Assembly: GCA_014359475.1 (NCBI GenBank)
Contig: JACIZI010000006.1
Location: 1-64,000 of the forward strand
Length of the DNA stretch: 64,000 bases
DNA from: Marinobacter sp.
GTDB taxonomy: Bacteria; Pseudomonadota; Gammaproteobacteria; Pseudomonadales; Oleiphilaceae
Direction: 5' to 3'
The translations under genes were made by a program, and so were the position numbers. How positions within the stretch are numbered: position 1 is the first letter of the stretch; the number at the start of each line of letters is the position of its first letter. Shown here piece after piece: positions 42,469 through 51,591 of the stretch. A model generated the notes under the pieces. It worked only from the letters and a program-made list of their open reading frames with translations. It was not told the origin of the DNA and searched no databases.

Positions 42469-45400
42469 GCGAGCAGGAGCAAAACCCATCCCAGGTTCGC
42501 CGCCGGCGCCACTGGCTCCGCTGGGCGTTACTGGGCATCGCTTTGGTGCTCGGGCTGCTGCTGGTGTTGCTAGTGGCACTTTTCCTGGCACTGCGCTCGG
42601 AAACCGGGACAGAGTGGGTCGTCGATCAGATTCCCGGGCTGACGGTAGAGGCGGGTAGAGGATCCCTGTTCGGGCAGTGGCAGGCGGAGGCCGTGCATTG
42701 GCGCGGCTATGGAGTGGATTTGCGGATACGGGAGCCGGACATTGACTGGTCCCCCTCGTGCCTGTTTGAGAAAATGCTTTGCCTGGACAGGCTGCACGCT
42801 GCATCCATCAATCTTTCCATCCAGCCTGGCGAGGAGGAGTCCACTGATCCGCTGATCGACTTGCCATCGTTCGCCCTGCCGGTTGGCGTGCAGATCCGGG
42901 ATGTCCGGCTTGGGAGCTTTTCGTTCAACGGCACGCCCGTGTGGGATCAACTGACCCTGAGAGCTGTCGGCTCCGGTGCGGACTGGCGGATAGAAAGCCT
43001 GCAATACCGGCGGGATGATATCGATCTGGCCCTGACGGGAAGGGTTGAGACGCGGGGCGACTGGCCGGTGGACCTCACGCTGGCCGGCAAGCTTCCGCCG
43101 CCCCATGGCGACAGTTGGTCAGTGAACATTGCCCTGTCCGGCAGTGTGCGCGACCTGCGCGTTGATGGTACCAGCGAGGGTTATTTGCCGGCACAGTTGC
43201 AAGGTAAGGTCAAGCCCCTTGATCCCGCGCTGCCGGCGTCGGTCAAAGTAACCTCGCCGCAATTTCTGGCGCTTGACGGGCTACCGGCAACTCTGGTGCT
43301 GAACGATCTTGTCCTGTCACTGGAGGGTAGCCTGAAAAATGGTTTCACAACCCGCGGTAACGCTTCCTTGCCCGGTACGGAAGGGCCGGTCGCCCTGAAA
43401 CTGAAGGGCCTGCTGACCCAGACTGGTCTGACCGGGCTGATCCTGTCACTCGAAGAAAAGCAACCGGAATCTGCGCCGGCAGGGGCTGTTTCCCTGGAAG
43501 GACAGTTGACCTGGCAGACGGCGCTGCAGGCTGAGGGTGACCTGAGCCTGCGTTCCTTTCCATGGTACAGCCTGATACCGGATCTGGATAAACCGCCGGT
43601 TACCCTGAACACACTGGACGGCAAACTGGCGTGGCGCTCCGGCAGCTATAACGCCGACATTGAAGCCACAGTGGACGGGCCTTCCGGCCCGGCGCAGTTG
43701 CAGACGCGAATCGAAGGCGATCTGCGCCGCATGCTTCTTTCCGGTCTGTCGGTTTCCAGCGGTGCCGGTGCGCTCACCGGGAAGGCTGAACTCGGGCTGC
43801 AGCCCTCCCTGAGCTGGGATGCGCAACTGCAGCTGAACGAGTTTGATCCCGGCTACTGGGTACCCGCCCTGAAGGCGAGCCTTAACGGGTCACTGGAAAG
43901 CCAGGGGCAAATGGCAGACGAGGGCATGCCCGAGATGCAACTGCGTACAGATCTGCAGGGTAGTTGGCGGGAACGGCCCGCAGCGTTGACGGTTGCAGCG
44001 GCGGGAGGCCAGGAAGGCTGGACCTTGTCCGAACTGGGACTGAGGATCGGTGAAAACCGGCTCGACGGCAAGGGAAGCTGGCAGACAACCCTCAAAGGGG
44101 AATTCCACCTTGCGTTACCGCAGCCCCAGGCGATCCATCCGGAACTGGAGGGCAGTCTGGAGGGAGACCTTTCGGTCGCGGGCACACCGGAAGATCCTCG
44201 CGGGCAGTTACAGATAAGTGCGCAGGACATTGGCTGGACAGGCAAGGCGGAAGCTGGCCGTGTCCGTTTGCAGGCTGAACTGGAGCAGGGGTTAACCCTG
44301 GCGGTCGAGCTGGTTGCAGAGCAGCTGTCCGCAGGAGGGCAGTTGCTCGAGCAGGTCCGTTTACATCTCGATGGTACCCGTGAGGCTCACACCCTGTCCC
44401 TCGATGTCCGCCATAAAAAGGCCAGACTGGATATGCTGGTTTCAGGCGGGTTTGAAGACAACTGGTCGCAATGGCTGGGACAGCTTGAGCAGGGCATTAT
44501 TGAAGTGCCTGAAGAACAGATGGTGTGGTCTCTCGATCAGGCCGCATCCCTGGCCTGGCAGCAGAACGGCCCGGTGACGGTGGGGGCCCATTGCTGGCGC
44601 ATGGAAGATGCCTCGGTGTGTGCCGGCGATCAGCAATTACTGCCGGAAACGCGGGTTTCCTATGTGATCCGTCATTTCCCGACCCGGGCGCTGACACCCC
44701 TGCTGCCGGCGGACCTTCGCTGGGACACGCTTCTGGACGCGGAGCTGGATCTTGTCATGACAGAGCGGGGTCCGGATGGCCACCTGACAGTGGATGCCGG
44801 CGCTGGCGCTGTGGAGGTACTGGCCCTGGATGGCTGGAAGACTCTGGAGTACCAGACTTTCAGGGTTTCTGCCCGGCTGCGGCCGGAGCAGGCGGACCTG
44901 GCGCTTGACCTGGAAGGGCCGGAGATTGGTCGCCTGCATGGGAACCTGCAGATTGACCCAATGGCGGAACACAAGGACATGGAAGGTAGCTTTCGCCTGG
45001 AGGGGCTGGATCTGGCTCTGGTTACTGCCTTTGCTGATCTGAATCGGGTGGAAGGTACCCTGGCCGGCCAGGGTAGCCTTTCCGGACCTTTGATGAAGCC
45101 GGCGGTCAACGGTGAGCTGGTGCTTACTGGTGGTAAGCTGCAGGATGACCGCATCCCAATTCCCCTTGAGGAGGTGGTTGCAACACTGGCGTTGCAGGGT
45201 TATAGCGCCCGGCTGGACGGCCGCTGGCAAAGCGGGGATCGCAGCAGTGGTACTCTGGAAGGCACACTTGACTGGGAAGGGAGTCCCGCTGGCACGCTGA
45301 CCCTGAAGGCGGAGCGTTTGCCGTTCCGTTATGAACCCTACGCGCGCCTGGAGCTGGAGCCGGACCTGACCGTCCGCTTCCGGGACGGTAATCTGGCGGT

Positions 45401-46208
45401 TGAAGGGCACCTTGGTGTGCCCAGGGGACAGATCGAAATCAAGGAGCTGCCCGCCCAGGCGGTATCGGTCTCCGAAGATCAAGTGATTGTGGGCGAGGAA
45501 AGTAATCAACCCGTTTTCCGTAACCTGAACCTGAACATCCAGGTGCGGGTTGGTGAGGATCGCGTGAGTTTTGCCGCTTTCGGTGTGACCGGAAACCTGC
45601 AAGGAGTGCTGCGTATCGGCAACAATCTGGATACCCGGGGTTCCCTGCAATTGGTGGACGGTCAGTATGAAGCCTATGGCCAGGAGCTGGAGTTACGTCG
45701 CGCAAGGCTGGTGTTCGACGGGCCGGTGAGCGAGCCTTACCTGGATATCGAGGCGGTAAGGCAAGTGGGTACAGTAGTGGCCGGCATCCGCCTGAGCGGT
45801 CCCGTCTCATCGCCACGCACGGAGGTGTTTTCGGAGCCGGAGATGCCTCAGAGCCAGGCGCTGTCCTACGTGATTCTGGGGCGGCCATTAGAGGGCCAGG
45901 GTGAGCAAGGGCAGATGGGCCGGGCAGCAATTTCCCTGGGCCTGACCCAGACCGCCGGGGTCACCCGTGGTATAGGGGAAGGGCTGGGCATCCGGGATCT
46001 GACCCTGGAAGCGGAGGGCAGCGGGGAAGAGTCATCCGTGGTCGCCAGCGGTTATATTACCGATGAGCTGAGCCTGCGCTACGGGGTAGGGATTTTCGAG
46101 CCGATCACCACTGTGGCTCTGCGTTACGATCTGGGCAAATATTTCTACCTCGAAGCCGCCAGTGGGCTGGCAGCATCCCTGGATATCTTCTACACCCGGG
46201 ATTTCTGA
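42465..46208 (+). CDS. tamB: translocation and assembly module protein TamB (AsmA-like, DUF490)
   Basis: This 1247-residue protein has a single N-terminal transmembrane helix (ALLGIALVLGLLLVLLVALFLAL), a very long periplasmic beta-rich groove, and the C-terminal DUF490 domain (LSYVILGRPLEGQG, ...SLRYGVGIFEPITTVALRYDLGKYFYLEA). TamB-family proteins bridge the periplasm and are linked to phospholipid transport. I chose the GTG at 42465, which overlaps the tamA stop, instead of an ATG at 42432 inside tamA. The length is almost that of E. coli TamB. Confidence 0.92.
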   Translation: MSEQEQNPSQVRRRRHWLRWALLGIALVLGLLLVLLVALFLALRSETGTEWVVDQIPGLTVEAGRGSLFGQWQAEAVHWRGYGVDLRIREPDIDWSPSCLFEKMLCLDRLHAASINLSIQPGEEESTDPLIDLPSFALPVGVQIRDVRLGSFSFNGTPVWDQLTLRAVGSGADWRIESLQYRRDDIDLALTGRVETRGDWPVDLTLAGKLPPPHGDSWSVNIALSGSVRDLRVDGTSEGYLPAQLQGKVKPLDPALPASVKVTSPQFLALDGLPATLVLNDLVLSLEGSLKNGFTTRGNASLPGTEGPVALKLKGLLTQTGLTGLILSLEEKQPESAPAGAVSLEGQLTWQTALQAEGDLSLRSFPWYSLIPDLDKPPVTLNTLDGKLAWRSGSYNADIEATVDGPSGPAQLQTRIEGDLRRMLLSGLSVSSGAGALTGKAELGLQPSLSWDAQLQLNEFDPGYWVPALKASLNGSLESQGQMADEGMPEMQLRTDLQGSWRERPAALTVAAAGGQEGWTLSELGLRIGENRLDGKGSWQTTLKGEFHLALPQPQAIHPELEGSLEGDLSVAGTPEDPRGQLQISAQDIGWTGKAEAGRVRLQAELEQGLTLAVELVAEQLSAGGQLLEQVRLHLDGTREAHTLSLDVRHKKARLDMLVSGGFEDNWSQWLGQLEQGIIEVPEEQMVWSLDQAASLAWQQNGPVTVGAHCWRMEDASVCAGDQQLLPETRVSYVIRHFPTRALTPLLPADLRWDTLLDAELDLVMTERGPDGHLTVDAGAGAVEVLALDGWKTLEYQTFRVSARLRPEQADLALDLEGPEIGRLHGNLQIDPMAEHKDMEGSFRLEGLDLALVTAFADLNRVEGTLAGQGSLSGPLMKPAVNGELVLTGGKLQDDRIPIPLEEVVATLALQGYSARLDGRWQSGDRSSGTLEGTLDWEGSPAGTLTLKAERLPFRYEPYARLELEPDLTVRFRDGNLAVEGHLGVPRGQIEIKELPAQAVSVSEDQVIVGEESNQPVFRNLNLNIQVRVGEDRVSFAAFGVTGNLQGVLRIGNNLDTRGSLQLVDGQYEAYGQELELRRARLVFDGPVSEPYLDIEAVRQVGTVVAGIRLSGPVSSPRTEVFSEPEMPQSQALSYVILGRPLEGQGEQGQMGRAAISLGLTQTAGVTRGIGEGLGIRDLTLEAEGSGEESSVVASGYITDELSLRYGVGIFEPITTVALRYDLGKYFYLEAASGLAASLDIFYTRDF

Positions 46209-46262
46209 GTCGGCCCGGCTCGGAACTGGCGCTGCCAGGCATTATCTGTCACCTGACCCCTT

Positions 46263-47270
46263 TCAGACATAGCCTTTTTCCCGTAGCCATTCTTCACAGG
46301 TGGTGGGCCAGCTGTGGGTCAGGTTATGGAAGCTGATGCGCCGGCTGGCTCTGAACTGGTCGCGAAGTTCCTTCAGATCGTCCGCATGGTTGGCCAACTG
46401 CTCCAGTACCACCCAGTCGTTCCAGACGGTGGAAAAGTGCCACTGCCGGTTATCGATGTCGCAGTCCGGCAACCGGTAGTGCAGGGTGGGCCGGGATTTT
46501 ATGCGTGGGTCGTCCACATACTCCGCCAGCAATTGCGGATTGAGGTGGGCAAACAGCGGCAGCAGATCCAGTGCGCGGTTGCGGGTGGGGTTGAACAGCA
46601 GATAGTCCCGCATCAGCCCGTCCATGTCCGGGGCATAGTCCGGCTCGATCAGCCGATCGGTGTAACGGCCGTTCCAGGGCTCGATGTAGGTGGTGAACTT
46701 ACGGCTGATGTCGAGCTGGTGACGGCGTTTGAGCCACTCGTAGAGCACTGCGAACGCCTGCAGGTAACGCACCAGGGTAGCGGGCTCCAGGTCCGGCAGC
46801 TCCGGGTTGAGTTGCAGGCCGAAAGCATAATAGATTGCCTCACGACTGCCGAGAGCCCCTGCTTTGGCCAGCTCGTTGCAAAGGTGTTCGACTGTCCCGA
46901 GCTTGCTGAGCGCAAGAGGCGGACAGACAATCTCCATGGGCACAATCTTTTCTGCTGCGGCGTCGATGACATCCATGGCGTGACCACCGAGTTCCCGGAG
47001 GGATTCCGGAAGCCGTTCGTCCTGCAGATCCAGATCTTTGATGGGGTCTGAGTCCAGCTCTACCAGATAGCTGCCGTCTTGCGTCTCGATTTCGTCAACA
47101 TACCGGCTCTTCCGGTGATGGCGCCCGCCCAGGAGCGAGGCAACCAGCTCCACCAGCGGCTCATAGCCGATTCCTGAAAACTCGATTTCCACTCCGACCC
47201 GGCGTTCCTCGCCGTCACTCTTCATCATGATGTCCGGCATCCGGCAGTTGGCTGCTGAACCGCTGTCCAT
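46263..47270 (-). CDS. putative amidoligase
   Basis: This 335-residue protein resembles the COOH-NH2 ligase (amidoligase) family related to glutamine synthetase. It opens with RRVGVEIEFSG and has VELDSDPIKDL, IVPMEIVCPPLALS and HISFHNLTHSW-like segments at the expected order for that fold. Such enzymes usually lie next to a class-I glutamine amidotransferase gene and modify peptides or cell-wall compounds. None is seen here, where the neighbours are tamB and lexA. I chose the ATG at 47270 after AAGGAG. The substrate is unknown. Confidence 0.72.
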   Translation of the reverse strand: MDSGSAANCRMPDIMMKSDGEERRVGVEIEFSGIGYEPLVELVASLLGGRHHRKSRYVDEIETQDGSYLVELDSDPIKDLDLQDERLPESLRELGGHAMDVIDAAAEKIVPMEIVCPPLALSKLGTVEHLCNELAKAGALGSREAIYYAFGLQLNPELPDLEPATLVRYLQAFAVLYEWLKRRHQLDISRKFTTYIEPWNGRYTDRLIEPDYAPDMDGLMRDYLLFNPTRNRALDLLPLFAHLNPQLLAEYVDDPRIKSRPTLHYRLPDCDIDNRQWHFSTVWNDWVVLEQLANHADDLKELRDQFRASRRISFHNLTHSWPTTCEEWLREKGYV

Positions 47271-47343
47271 AGAAATGCTCCTTAACGTTTGATCCGCAAG
47301 CCTATCATACCCGGAAAAATTCGCTGCACATTCCGATAAAGGG

Positions 47344-47395
47344 TTTACACTGGATAAAACACTGTATATAGTTAAAACACTGTATAAAAAGACAG
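47344..47395 (+). promoter_or_regulatory. lexA promoter with SOS box
   Basis: TTTACA (47344-47349), 17 bases, then TATAGT (47367-47372) fit a sigma-70 promoter. CTGTATAAAAAGACAG (47380-47395) is an exact CTGT-N8-ACAG LexA box over the likely start. The 11-mer AACACTGTATA occurs twice (47359 and 47377), so a second half-site may exist. Confidence 0.8.
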
Positions 47396-47404
47396 GGATA
47401 GAAA

Positions 47405-48001
47405 ATGAAACTTACCGCACGACAGACAGAGGTTCTCGAGCTTATCCGCACCTACATCGCGGACACCGGCTATCCGCCGACCCGTGCGGAAATTGCCGCA
47501 GAGTTGGGGTTCCGGTCCGCCAACGCCGCCGAGGAGCATCTCCGGGCACTGGCACGAAAGGGAGCCATCGAAATGGTGCCCGGGGCCAGTCGGGGTATCC
47601 GCCTGCCGGAAGCTGAGCCGGACCTGGGTCTGCCGGTCATCGGCCAGGTGGCTGCCGGTAGTCCGATTCTTGCACAGGAGCATATCGAGGATCACTGCAC
47701 CTTGCAGCCTGACTTCTTTAGCCCTGCCGCGGATTACCTGCTCAGGGTTCGCGGTATGAGTATGAAGGACATCGGTATTCTGGACGGCGACCTGCTGGCG
47801 GTACATCGCACCCAGGACGTGCAGAACGGACAGGTGGTGGTCGCCCGGGTGGGTGAGGAAGTAACCGTCAAGCGCTTCCGCAAGGAGGGGCACAAAGTGT
47901 TACTGATTGCCGAGAACGAAGAGTTTGCGCCCATTGAAGTGGATCTTCGGGAGCAGGAGCTGTTCATCGAAGGCCTGGGTGTGGGCGTAATCCGCCACTA
48001 A
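47405..48001 (+). CDS. lexA: SOS repressor LexA
   Basis: This 198-residue repressor has an N-terminal winged helix (residues 1-65, [33 protein letters not shown]) and a C-terminal self-cleaving S24 domain. The cleavage site is A84-G85 (QVAAGSPI), the nucleophile S119 (RGMSMKD) and the Lys K156 (VTVKRF), at the same positions as in E. coli LexA. It represses SOS genes, including itself through the box just upstream. It is cotranscribed with sulA, 38 bp downstream. Confidence 0.96.
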   Translation: MKLTARQTEVLELIRTYIADTGYPPTRAEIAAELGFRSANAAEEHLRALARKGAIEMVPGASRGIRLPEAEPDLGLPVIGQVAAGSPILAQEHIEDHCTLQPDFFSPAADYLLRVRGMSMKDIGILDGDLLAVHRTQDVQNGQVVVARVGEEVTVKRFRKEGHKVLLIAENEEFAPIEVDLREQELFIEGLGVGVIRH

Positions 48002-48039
48002 CCGCCGTGTAAAACGGTGCAGAAATCGGGGGTGTAGAT

Positions 48040-48525
48040 ATGGAACAGCTCAGCTTTGGTCAGAATATGGCGGCGGTATCCGCCGGTAGAGGTATTTTCG
48101 CTACCGGCCCGCTCAGAAGCCTGCCGAACGACTCTCTGGCAGAGCGTAAACGAAGGAATGAGCCGGAACCCGAGGGCAACGTGACGGAGATTATTCTGCC
48201 GCAGGGTCAGGTGGAAAACTTCCAGCTGCTGTTACCGATGCTGACCCAGCTCAATCGCGAGAAACGCTGGCTGGCCTGGATCGATCCGCCCCAGGCGCTG
48301 GTGGCCAAGTGGCAGAAACAGAACGGTATTGTGGCCGGGGAAATTCTGGTGCTGCGCTCATCCGCTGAGCATCCGGCGACAGAACTGGCCGAGAAGGCCC
48401 TGGGGGCCGGCACATGCCATGCGGTAGTTATGTGGACATCCCGGCTGCCAAAAGCCGTATTCCGCAAACTTCAGGTGGCCTCGGCTCATGGCAACAGTCA
48501 CGGAGTGGTACTGCGTCAGCGTTAA
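48040..48525 (+). CDS. sulA: SOS cell-division inhibitor SulA
   Basis: This 161-residue protein of the SulA/RecA-like family blocks FtsZ assembly after DNA damage. Family features are VTEIILPQGQVENFQLLLPMLTQL, KRWLAWIDPP and the C-terminal VMWTSRLPKAVFRKLQVA. The lexA-sulA order is that of Pseudomonas. It has no LexA box of its own, so it depends on the lexA promoter. Confidence 0.92.
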   Translation: MEQLSFGQNMAAVSAGRGIFATGPLRSLPNDSLAERKRRNEPEPEGNVTEIILPQGQVENFQLLLPMLTQLNREKRWLAWIDPPQALVAKWQKQNGIVAGEILVLRSSAEHPATELAEKALGAGTCHAVVMWTSRLPKAVFRKLQVASAHGNSHGVVLRQR

Positions 48526-48528
48526 GCG

Positions 48529-48792
48529 TTAATGAAGAGTGTAGGAGGAGTGCGCGGAACCTGATTCCTGATCGTCCTCTTCCCAGTCGATGTCGTGCCC
48601 GACGGAGCCGACTGCTTCGATGCCCGCGGCAATCATGGCCTTGGCCACACTCATGTCGCGGTCTTCCAGCATTTCCCGGGCTTCGGATGAGAATGAAATT
48701 CTGACCAGCGGCGTGCTGTCATCGTCAATGCGCCGCAGCGCATAGTCGCCGTCGGAAAGTTGTACAATTTCGTAGAAAGACGGTGTCATCAT
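48529..48792 (-). CDS. small conserved hypothetical protein
   Basis: This 87-residue soluble acidic protein begins MMTPSFYEIVQLSDGDYALRR and ends in an acidic stretch with SAHSSYTLH. A similar small gene lies after sulA in Pseudomonas. I chose the ATG at 48792; the longer frame from 48870 overlaps the next gene. It is convergent with sulA (3 bp apart). The function is unknown. Confidence 0.75.
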   Translation of the reverse strand: MMTPSFYEIVQLSDGDYALRRIDDDSTPLVRISFSSEAREMLEDRDMSVAKAMIAAGIEAVGSVGHDIDWEEDDQESGSAHSSYTLH

Positions 48793-48832
48793 TTGGCCTT
48801 CAGTTGGGTGCGTGTCCTGGTACTTGTTCCGG

Positions 48833-49309
48833 CTACCATTCGCGGTGCCGTTCTTCCAGGGATTGTGCAAATTGTCTGGCGGCTTCCAGTGTTCGGCTCA
48901 GAGCTTCCGCTGAACGATCCGGGCCCTGGGCAGCGGCGACCGCGATAACGTTTTCATCGGTGGCCGGCTTTTTGGGGTTCGGTGGCTGGCTCTGGAAGCG
49001 CTCCAGTTGGTCCAAATGTTGCCACCAGCTGCCAGGCTGTCGGGCCAGGGATTCCAGCTCCGCCGGCTCTGGAGCTGTCCTGTCCAGCAAGGCGGTCAGT
49101 TCTTCGATAGAATCGGGTTCAGCTTGTTTCAGCTGGTAAAACCGGGCAATCATGGTCAGCATCAGTTGGCGGGCCCTGAGTGCCAGTTCGGTGGCGCCCT
49201 GAAGTCCTGCTTCACTGGCAGTGGTCGAGTCCGCCATTGAGGTCTGGCGCACCAGATGTTTTGCCAGAAACAACTTCTGCGCTACCAGTGTGTGCCATTG
49301 TGATGCCAT
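48833..49309 (-). CDS. conserved hypothetical protein (DUF6586-like)
   Basis: This 158-residue, mostly helical, soluble protein begins MASQWHTLVAQKLFLAKHLV and ends ARQFAQSLEERHREW. Its place between the small gene above and the flagellar cluster resembles the PA3010-type gene next to sulA in Pseudomonas. I chose the ATG at 49309; an ATG at 49321 adds four residues. It is probably cotranscribed with the gene at 48529-48792. The function is unknown. Confidence 0.72.
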   Translation of the reverse strand: MASQWHTLVAQKLFLAKHLVRQTSMADSTTASEAGLQGATELALRARQLMLTMIARFYQLKQAEPDSIEELTALLDRTAPEPAELESLARQPGSWWQHLDQLERFQSQPPNPKKPATDENVIAVAAAQGPDRSAEALSRTLEAARQFAQSLEERHREW

Positions 49310-49520
49310 CGCCGGAAACATCCTTCAGTTGTGCAAGCCGGTCGCGTGTCACCGCCTGCCTCTTGATCAAGCCCCGCACTATAGCATTTTCCGCGAGAAA
49401 TTTCTTCCTGCGGGTTCTGGCAGTCTCTGTTTGGCGCCTGGTGTTTGCACTGAGGGCTTGAGCAGGGCATCATTTTCGTCGACTATGGGGGACATTCTGC
49501 AGGCCTTTGGGAGATTTGGT

Positions 49521-49841
49521 ATGTCAGAAGCTCTGGATGCCCTGGACCGACTGATGGTGCGACTTGAAGAGGCCCTGGCCAGAGAAGACTGGGAACAGCT
49601 GGGAGAGCTGAACAACCGTGTAGGCGAAACGGTGGAGCCGGTCATGCAGGCGCTTGAGCAGCGCCAGTTGGCGGCCGCGGATGTGCAACGCCGGCTACAA
49701 CAGCTCCAGCGATTCTGCACTGAAGCGGACGCCAGGGCCCGGGAAGTCCGGGAGGAGGCCAGCAGGGCGCTGAAATCCGTCAATCAGAACAACAGTGCGG
49801 CGCGCGCATACCGGAATGTATCGTCCGGTGACGCTGAATAG
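49521..49841 (+). CDS. FliT-like flagellar protein
   Basis: This 106-residue helical protein (MSEALDALDRLMVRLEEALAREDWEQLGELNNRV) resembles FliT-type export chaperones or the FliT-like gene before fleQ in Pseudomonas. I chose the ATG at 49521 because GGGAGA lies just before it. The position upstream of fleQ supports a flagellar role; sequence alone is weak evidence. Confidence 0.65.
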   Translation: MSEALDALDRLMVRLEEALAREDWEQLGELNNRVGETVEPVMQALEQRQLAAADVQRRLQQLQRFCTEADARAREVREEASRALKSVNQNNSAARAYRNVSSGDAE

Positions 49842-49851
49842 CGTCATAAAA

Positions 49852-49880
49852 TTGACTCCAGAGCGGTTAGCGTCTTAAAT
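49852..49880 (+). promoter_or_regulatory. sigma-70 promoter of fleQ
   Basis: TTGACT and TTAAAT are spaced by 17 bases, 34 bp before the fleQ ATG. FleQ is a top-level flagellar regulator usually made from a sigma-70 promoter. Confidence 0.6.
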
Positions 49881-49913
49881 AGCACTGAAATATCCGTTTA
49901 GAGATGCAGTTGA

Positions 49914-51359
49914 ATGTCCAAAAATAACAAGGTGCTGGTGCTGAGCGCGGACGATCGCCGTCGTCAGGATATAGTCACGATTCTTGAGTTTGTCGGTGAG
50001 GAGCAGGTAGAGGCTGCCGCTGATCCGGGCACCCTGTTGTCTGGCCTGGAAGACCCTTCGGAGGTTCAGGCGGTGATCATCAATGGTGAAGAAGAGGCCG
50101 CGGAAGGCCACATTGCCGAGATCTGCTCTGTAGACAAGGGGCTGCCGGTGCTGGTGGTGGGAGATCCGGAGCTCTCCGGTCTTGCCGGTGAAAGTGCGGC
50201 ACGGATTATTGCGCGTATGGAATGGCCTCTCAATTACACCAAATTCGTTGACTCCCTGTATCGGGCCCAGGTGTACCGGGACCAGTACACGCGCAGTCAG
50301 GTGCGTGGTTCCCGGCGGGGGGTGCAGCTGTTTCGCAGCCTGGTAGGCACCAGCCGTAAGGTTCAGCAGGTGCGCCAGCTCATGGAGCAGGTGGCGGACA
50401 AGGACGTAAGCGTGCTGATTACCGGTGAGTCAGGTACCGGCAAGGAAGTGGTGGCCCGCAACCTGCATTACCATTCATCCCGCCGGGACAAGCCATTTGT
50501 GCCGGTCAATTGCGGTGCCATTCCTGCCGAGTTGCTGGAGAGTGAGCTGTTCGGTCACGAGAAAGGTGCCTTCACCGGTGCCATTACCTCCCGGGTGGGG
50601 CGTTTCGAGATGGCGGAAGGGGGCACTCTGTTTCTTGATGAAATCGGAGATATGCCGCTGAACATGCAGGTGAAGATTCTCAGGGTACTGCAGGAGAAAA
50701 CCTACGAGAAAGTTGGCAGTAACCGCACCCAGACGGCAGATGTGAGAATCATCGCCGCCACCCACAAGAATCTTGAGGATATGATCGGGTCCGGCGACTT
50801 TCGGGAAGATCTTTACTACCGCCTGAATGTGTTTCCCATTGAGATGCCCGCGCTTCGGGAACGGGTCGAAGACATTCCGCTGCTGATCAATGAGCTGATC
50901 TCCCGGATGGAGAAGGAAAAGCGCGGTTCTTTGCGCATGAATTCCGCCGTTATCATGAGTCTGTGCCGGCACGACTGGCCTGGGAATGTGCGTGAACTGG
51001 CAAATCTGGTCGAACGACTGGCGATCATGCATCCCTATGGGGTGATCGGGGTGCAGGAGTTGCCCAAGAAGTTCCGCTATGTAGACGACATCGACGAGAA
51101 CCGACCAGTGGAGGACACCGGTATGCCTTCCGGTATACCCGGACTGGTGGGGCTTGATGCACCGGCGTTGCTGCCGGTGAATGGCATCGATCTCAAGGAT
51201 TACCTCTCCAATCTCGAAAAACAGCTGATCCAGCAGGCGCTGGACGAGGCTGGTGGTGTGGTGGCGCGGGCGGCTGAAAAGCTCCGTATCCGCCGTACCA
51301 CCCTGGTGGAGAAAGTGCGCAAGTACGGCCTGCGTGAAGATGAATCGGAAGGTGTCTGA
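49914..51359 (+). CDS. fleQ: flagellar master regulator FleQ
   Basis: This 481-residue sigma-54-dependent activator drives the early flagellar genes. It has an N-terminal FleQ-type receiver-like domain (residues 1-120) and an AAA+ domain (Walker [20 protein letters not shown] loop in EKGAFTGAI, Walker [12 protein letters not shown]). The C-terminal Fis-type helix-turn-helix is [22 protein letters not shown]. Length agrees with Pseudomonas FleQ (about 490), which also binds cyclic-di-GMP. Confidence 0.94.
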   Translation: MSKNNKVLVLSADDRRRQDIVTILEFVGEEQVEAAADPGTLLSGLEDPSEVQAVIINGEEEAAEGHIAEICSVDKGLPVLVVGDPELSGLAGESAARIIARMEWPLNYTKFVDSLYRAQVYRDQYTRSQVRGSRRGVQLFRSLVGTSRKVQQVRQLMEQVADKDVSVLITGESGTGKEVVARNLHYHSSRRDKPFVPVNCGAIPAELLESELFGHEKGAFTGAITSRVGRFEMAEGGTLFLDEIGDMPLNMQVKILRVLQEKTYEKVGSNRTQTADVRIIAATHKNLEDMIGSGDFREDLYYRLNVFPIEMPALRERVEDIPLLINELISRMEKEKRGSLRMNSAVIMSLCRHDWPGNVRELANLVERLAIMHPYGVIGVQELPKKFRYVDDIDENRPVEDTGMPSGIPGLVGLDAPALLPVNGIDLKDYLSNLEKQLIQQALDEAGGVVARAAEKLRIRRTTLVEKVRKYGLREDESEGV

Positions 51360-51508
51360 CCGGCATCTTCCGACACGCTTCTCCCCGACAACTCCCCGTC
51401 ATTTATTGATCACCTCCCCGTAACTGAACCCACCAGAATAGCCAGAAAATTGTCACTTCGCTTTTCTGTGTATTAATAAGACACTGAAATAAAATAATAA
51501 AATGAAAC

Positions 51509-51524
51509 TGGCATGATGCTGGCT
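51509..51524 (+). promoter_or_regulatory. sigma-54 promoter of fleSR
   Basis: TGGCATGATGCTGGCT has GG-N10-GC spacing, with an A/T-rich stretch upstream. It lies about 68 bp before the fleS ATG. In Pseudomonas fleSR is activated by FleQ and sigma-54. Confidence 0.65.
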
Positions 51525-51591
51525 TAATGGCTCCCAACGATTCCTACAAGTGACGGCTCCGTAACCCGGAAGCCTGTTCAGGGGGCACAAC

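Noticed and set aside
44637-45650. 337-codon open frame on the minus strand inside tamB
   Set aside because: It is Gln-rich, has no motif, and lies wholly within the long tamB reading frame.
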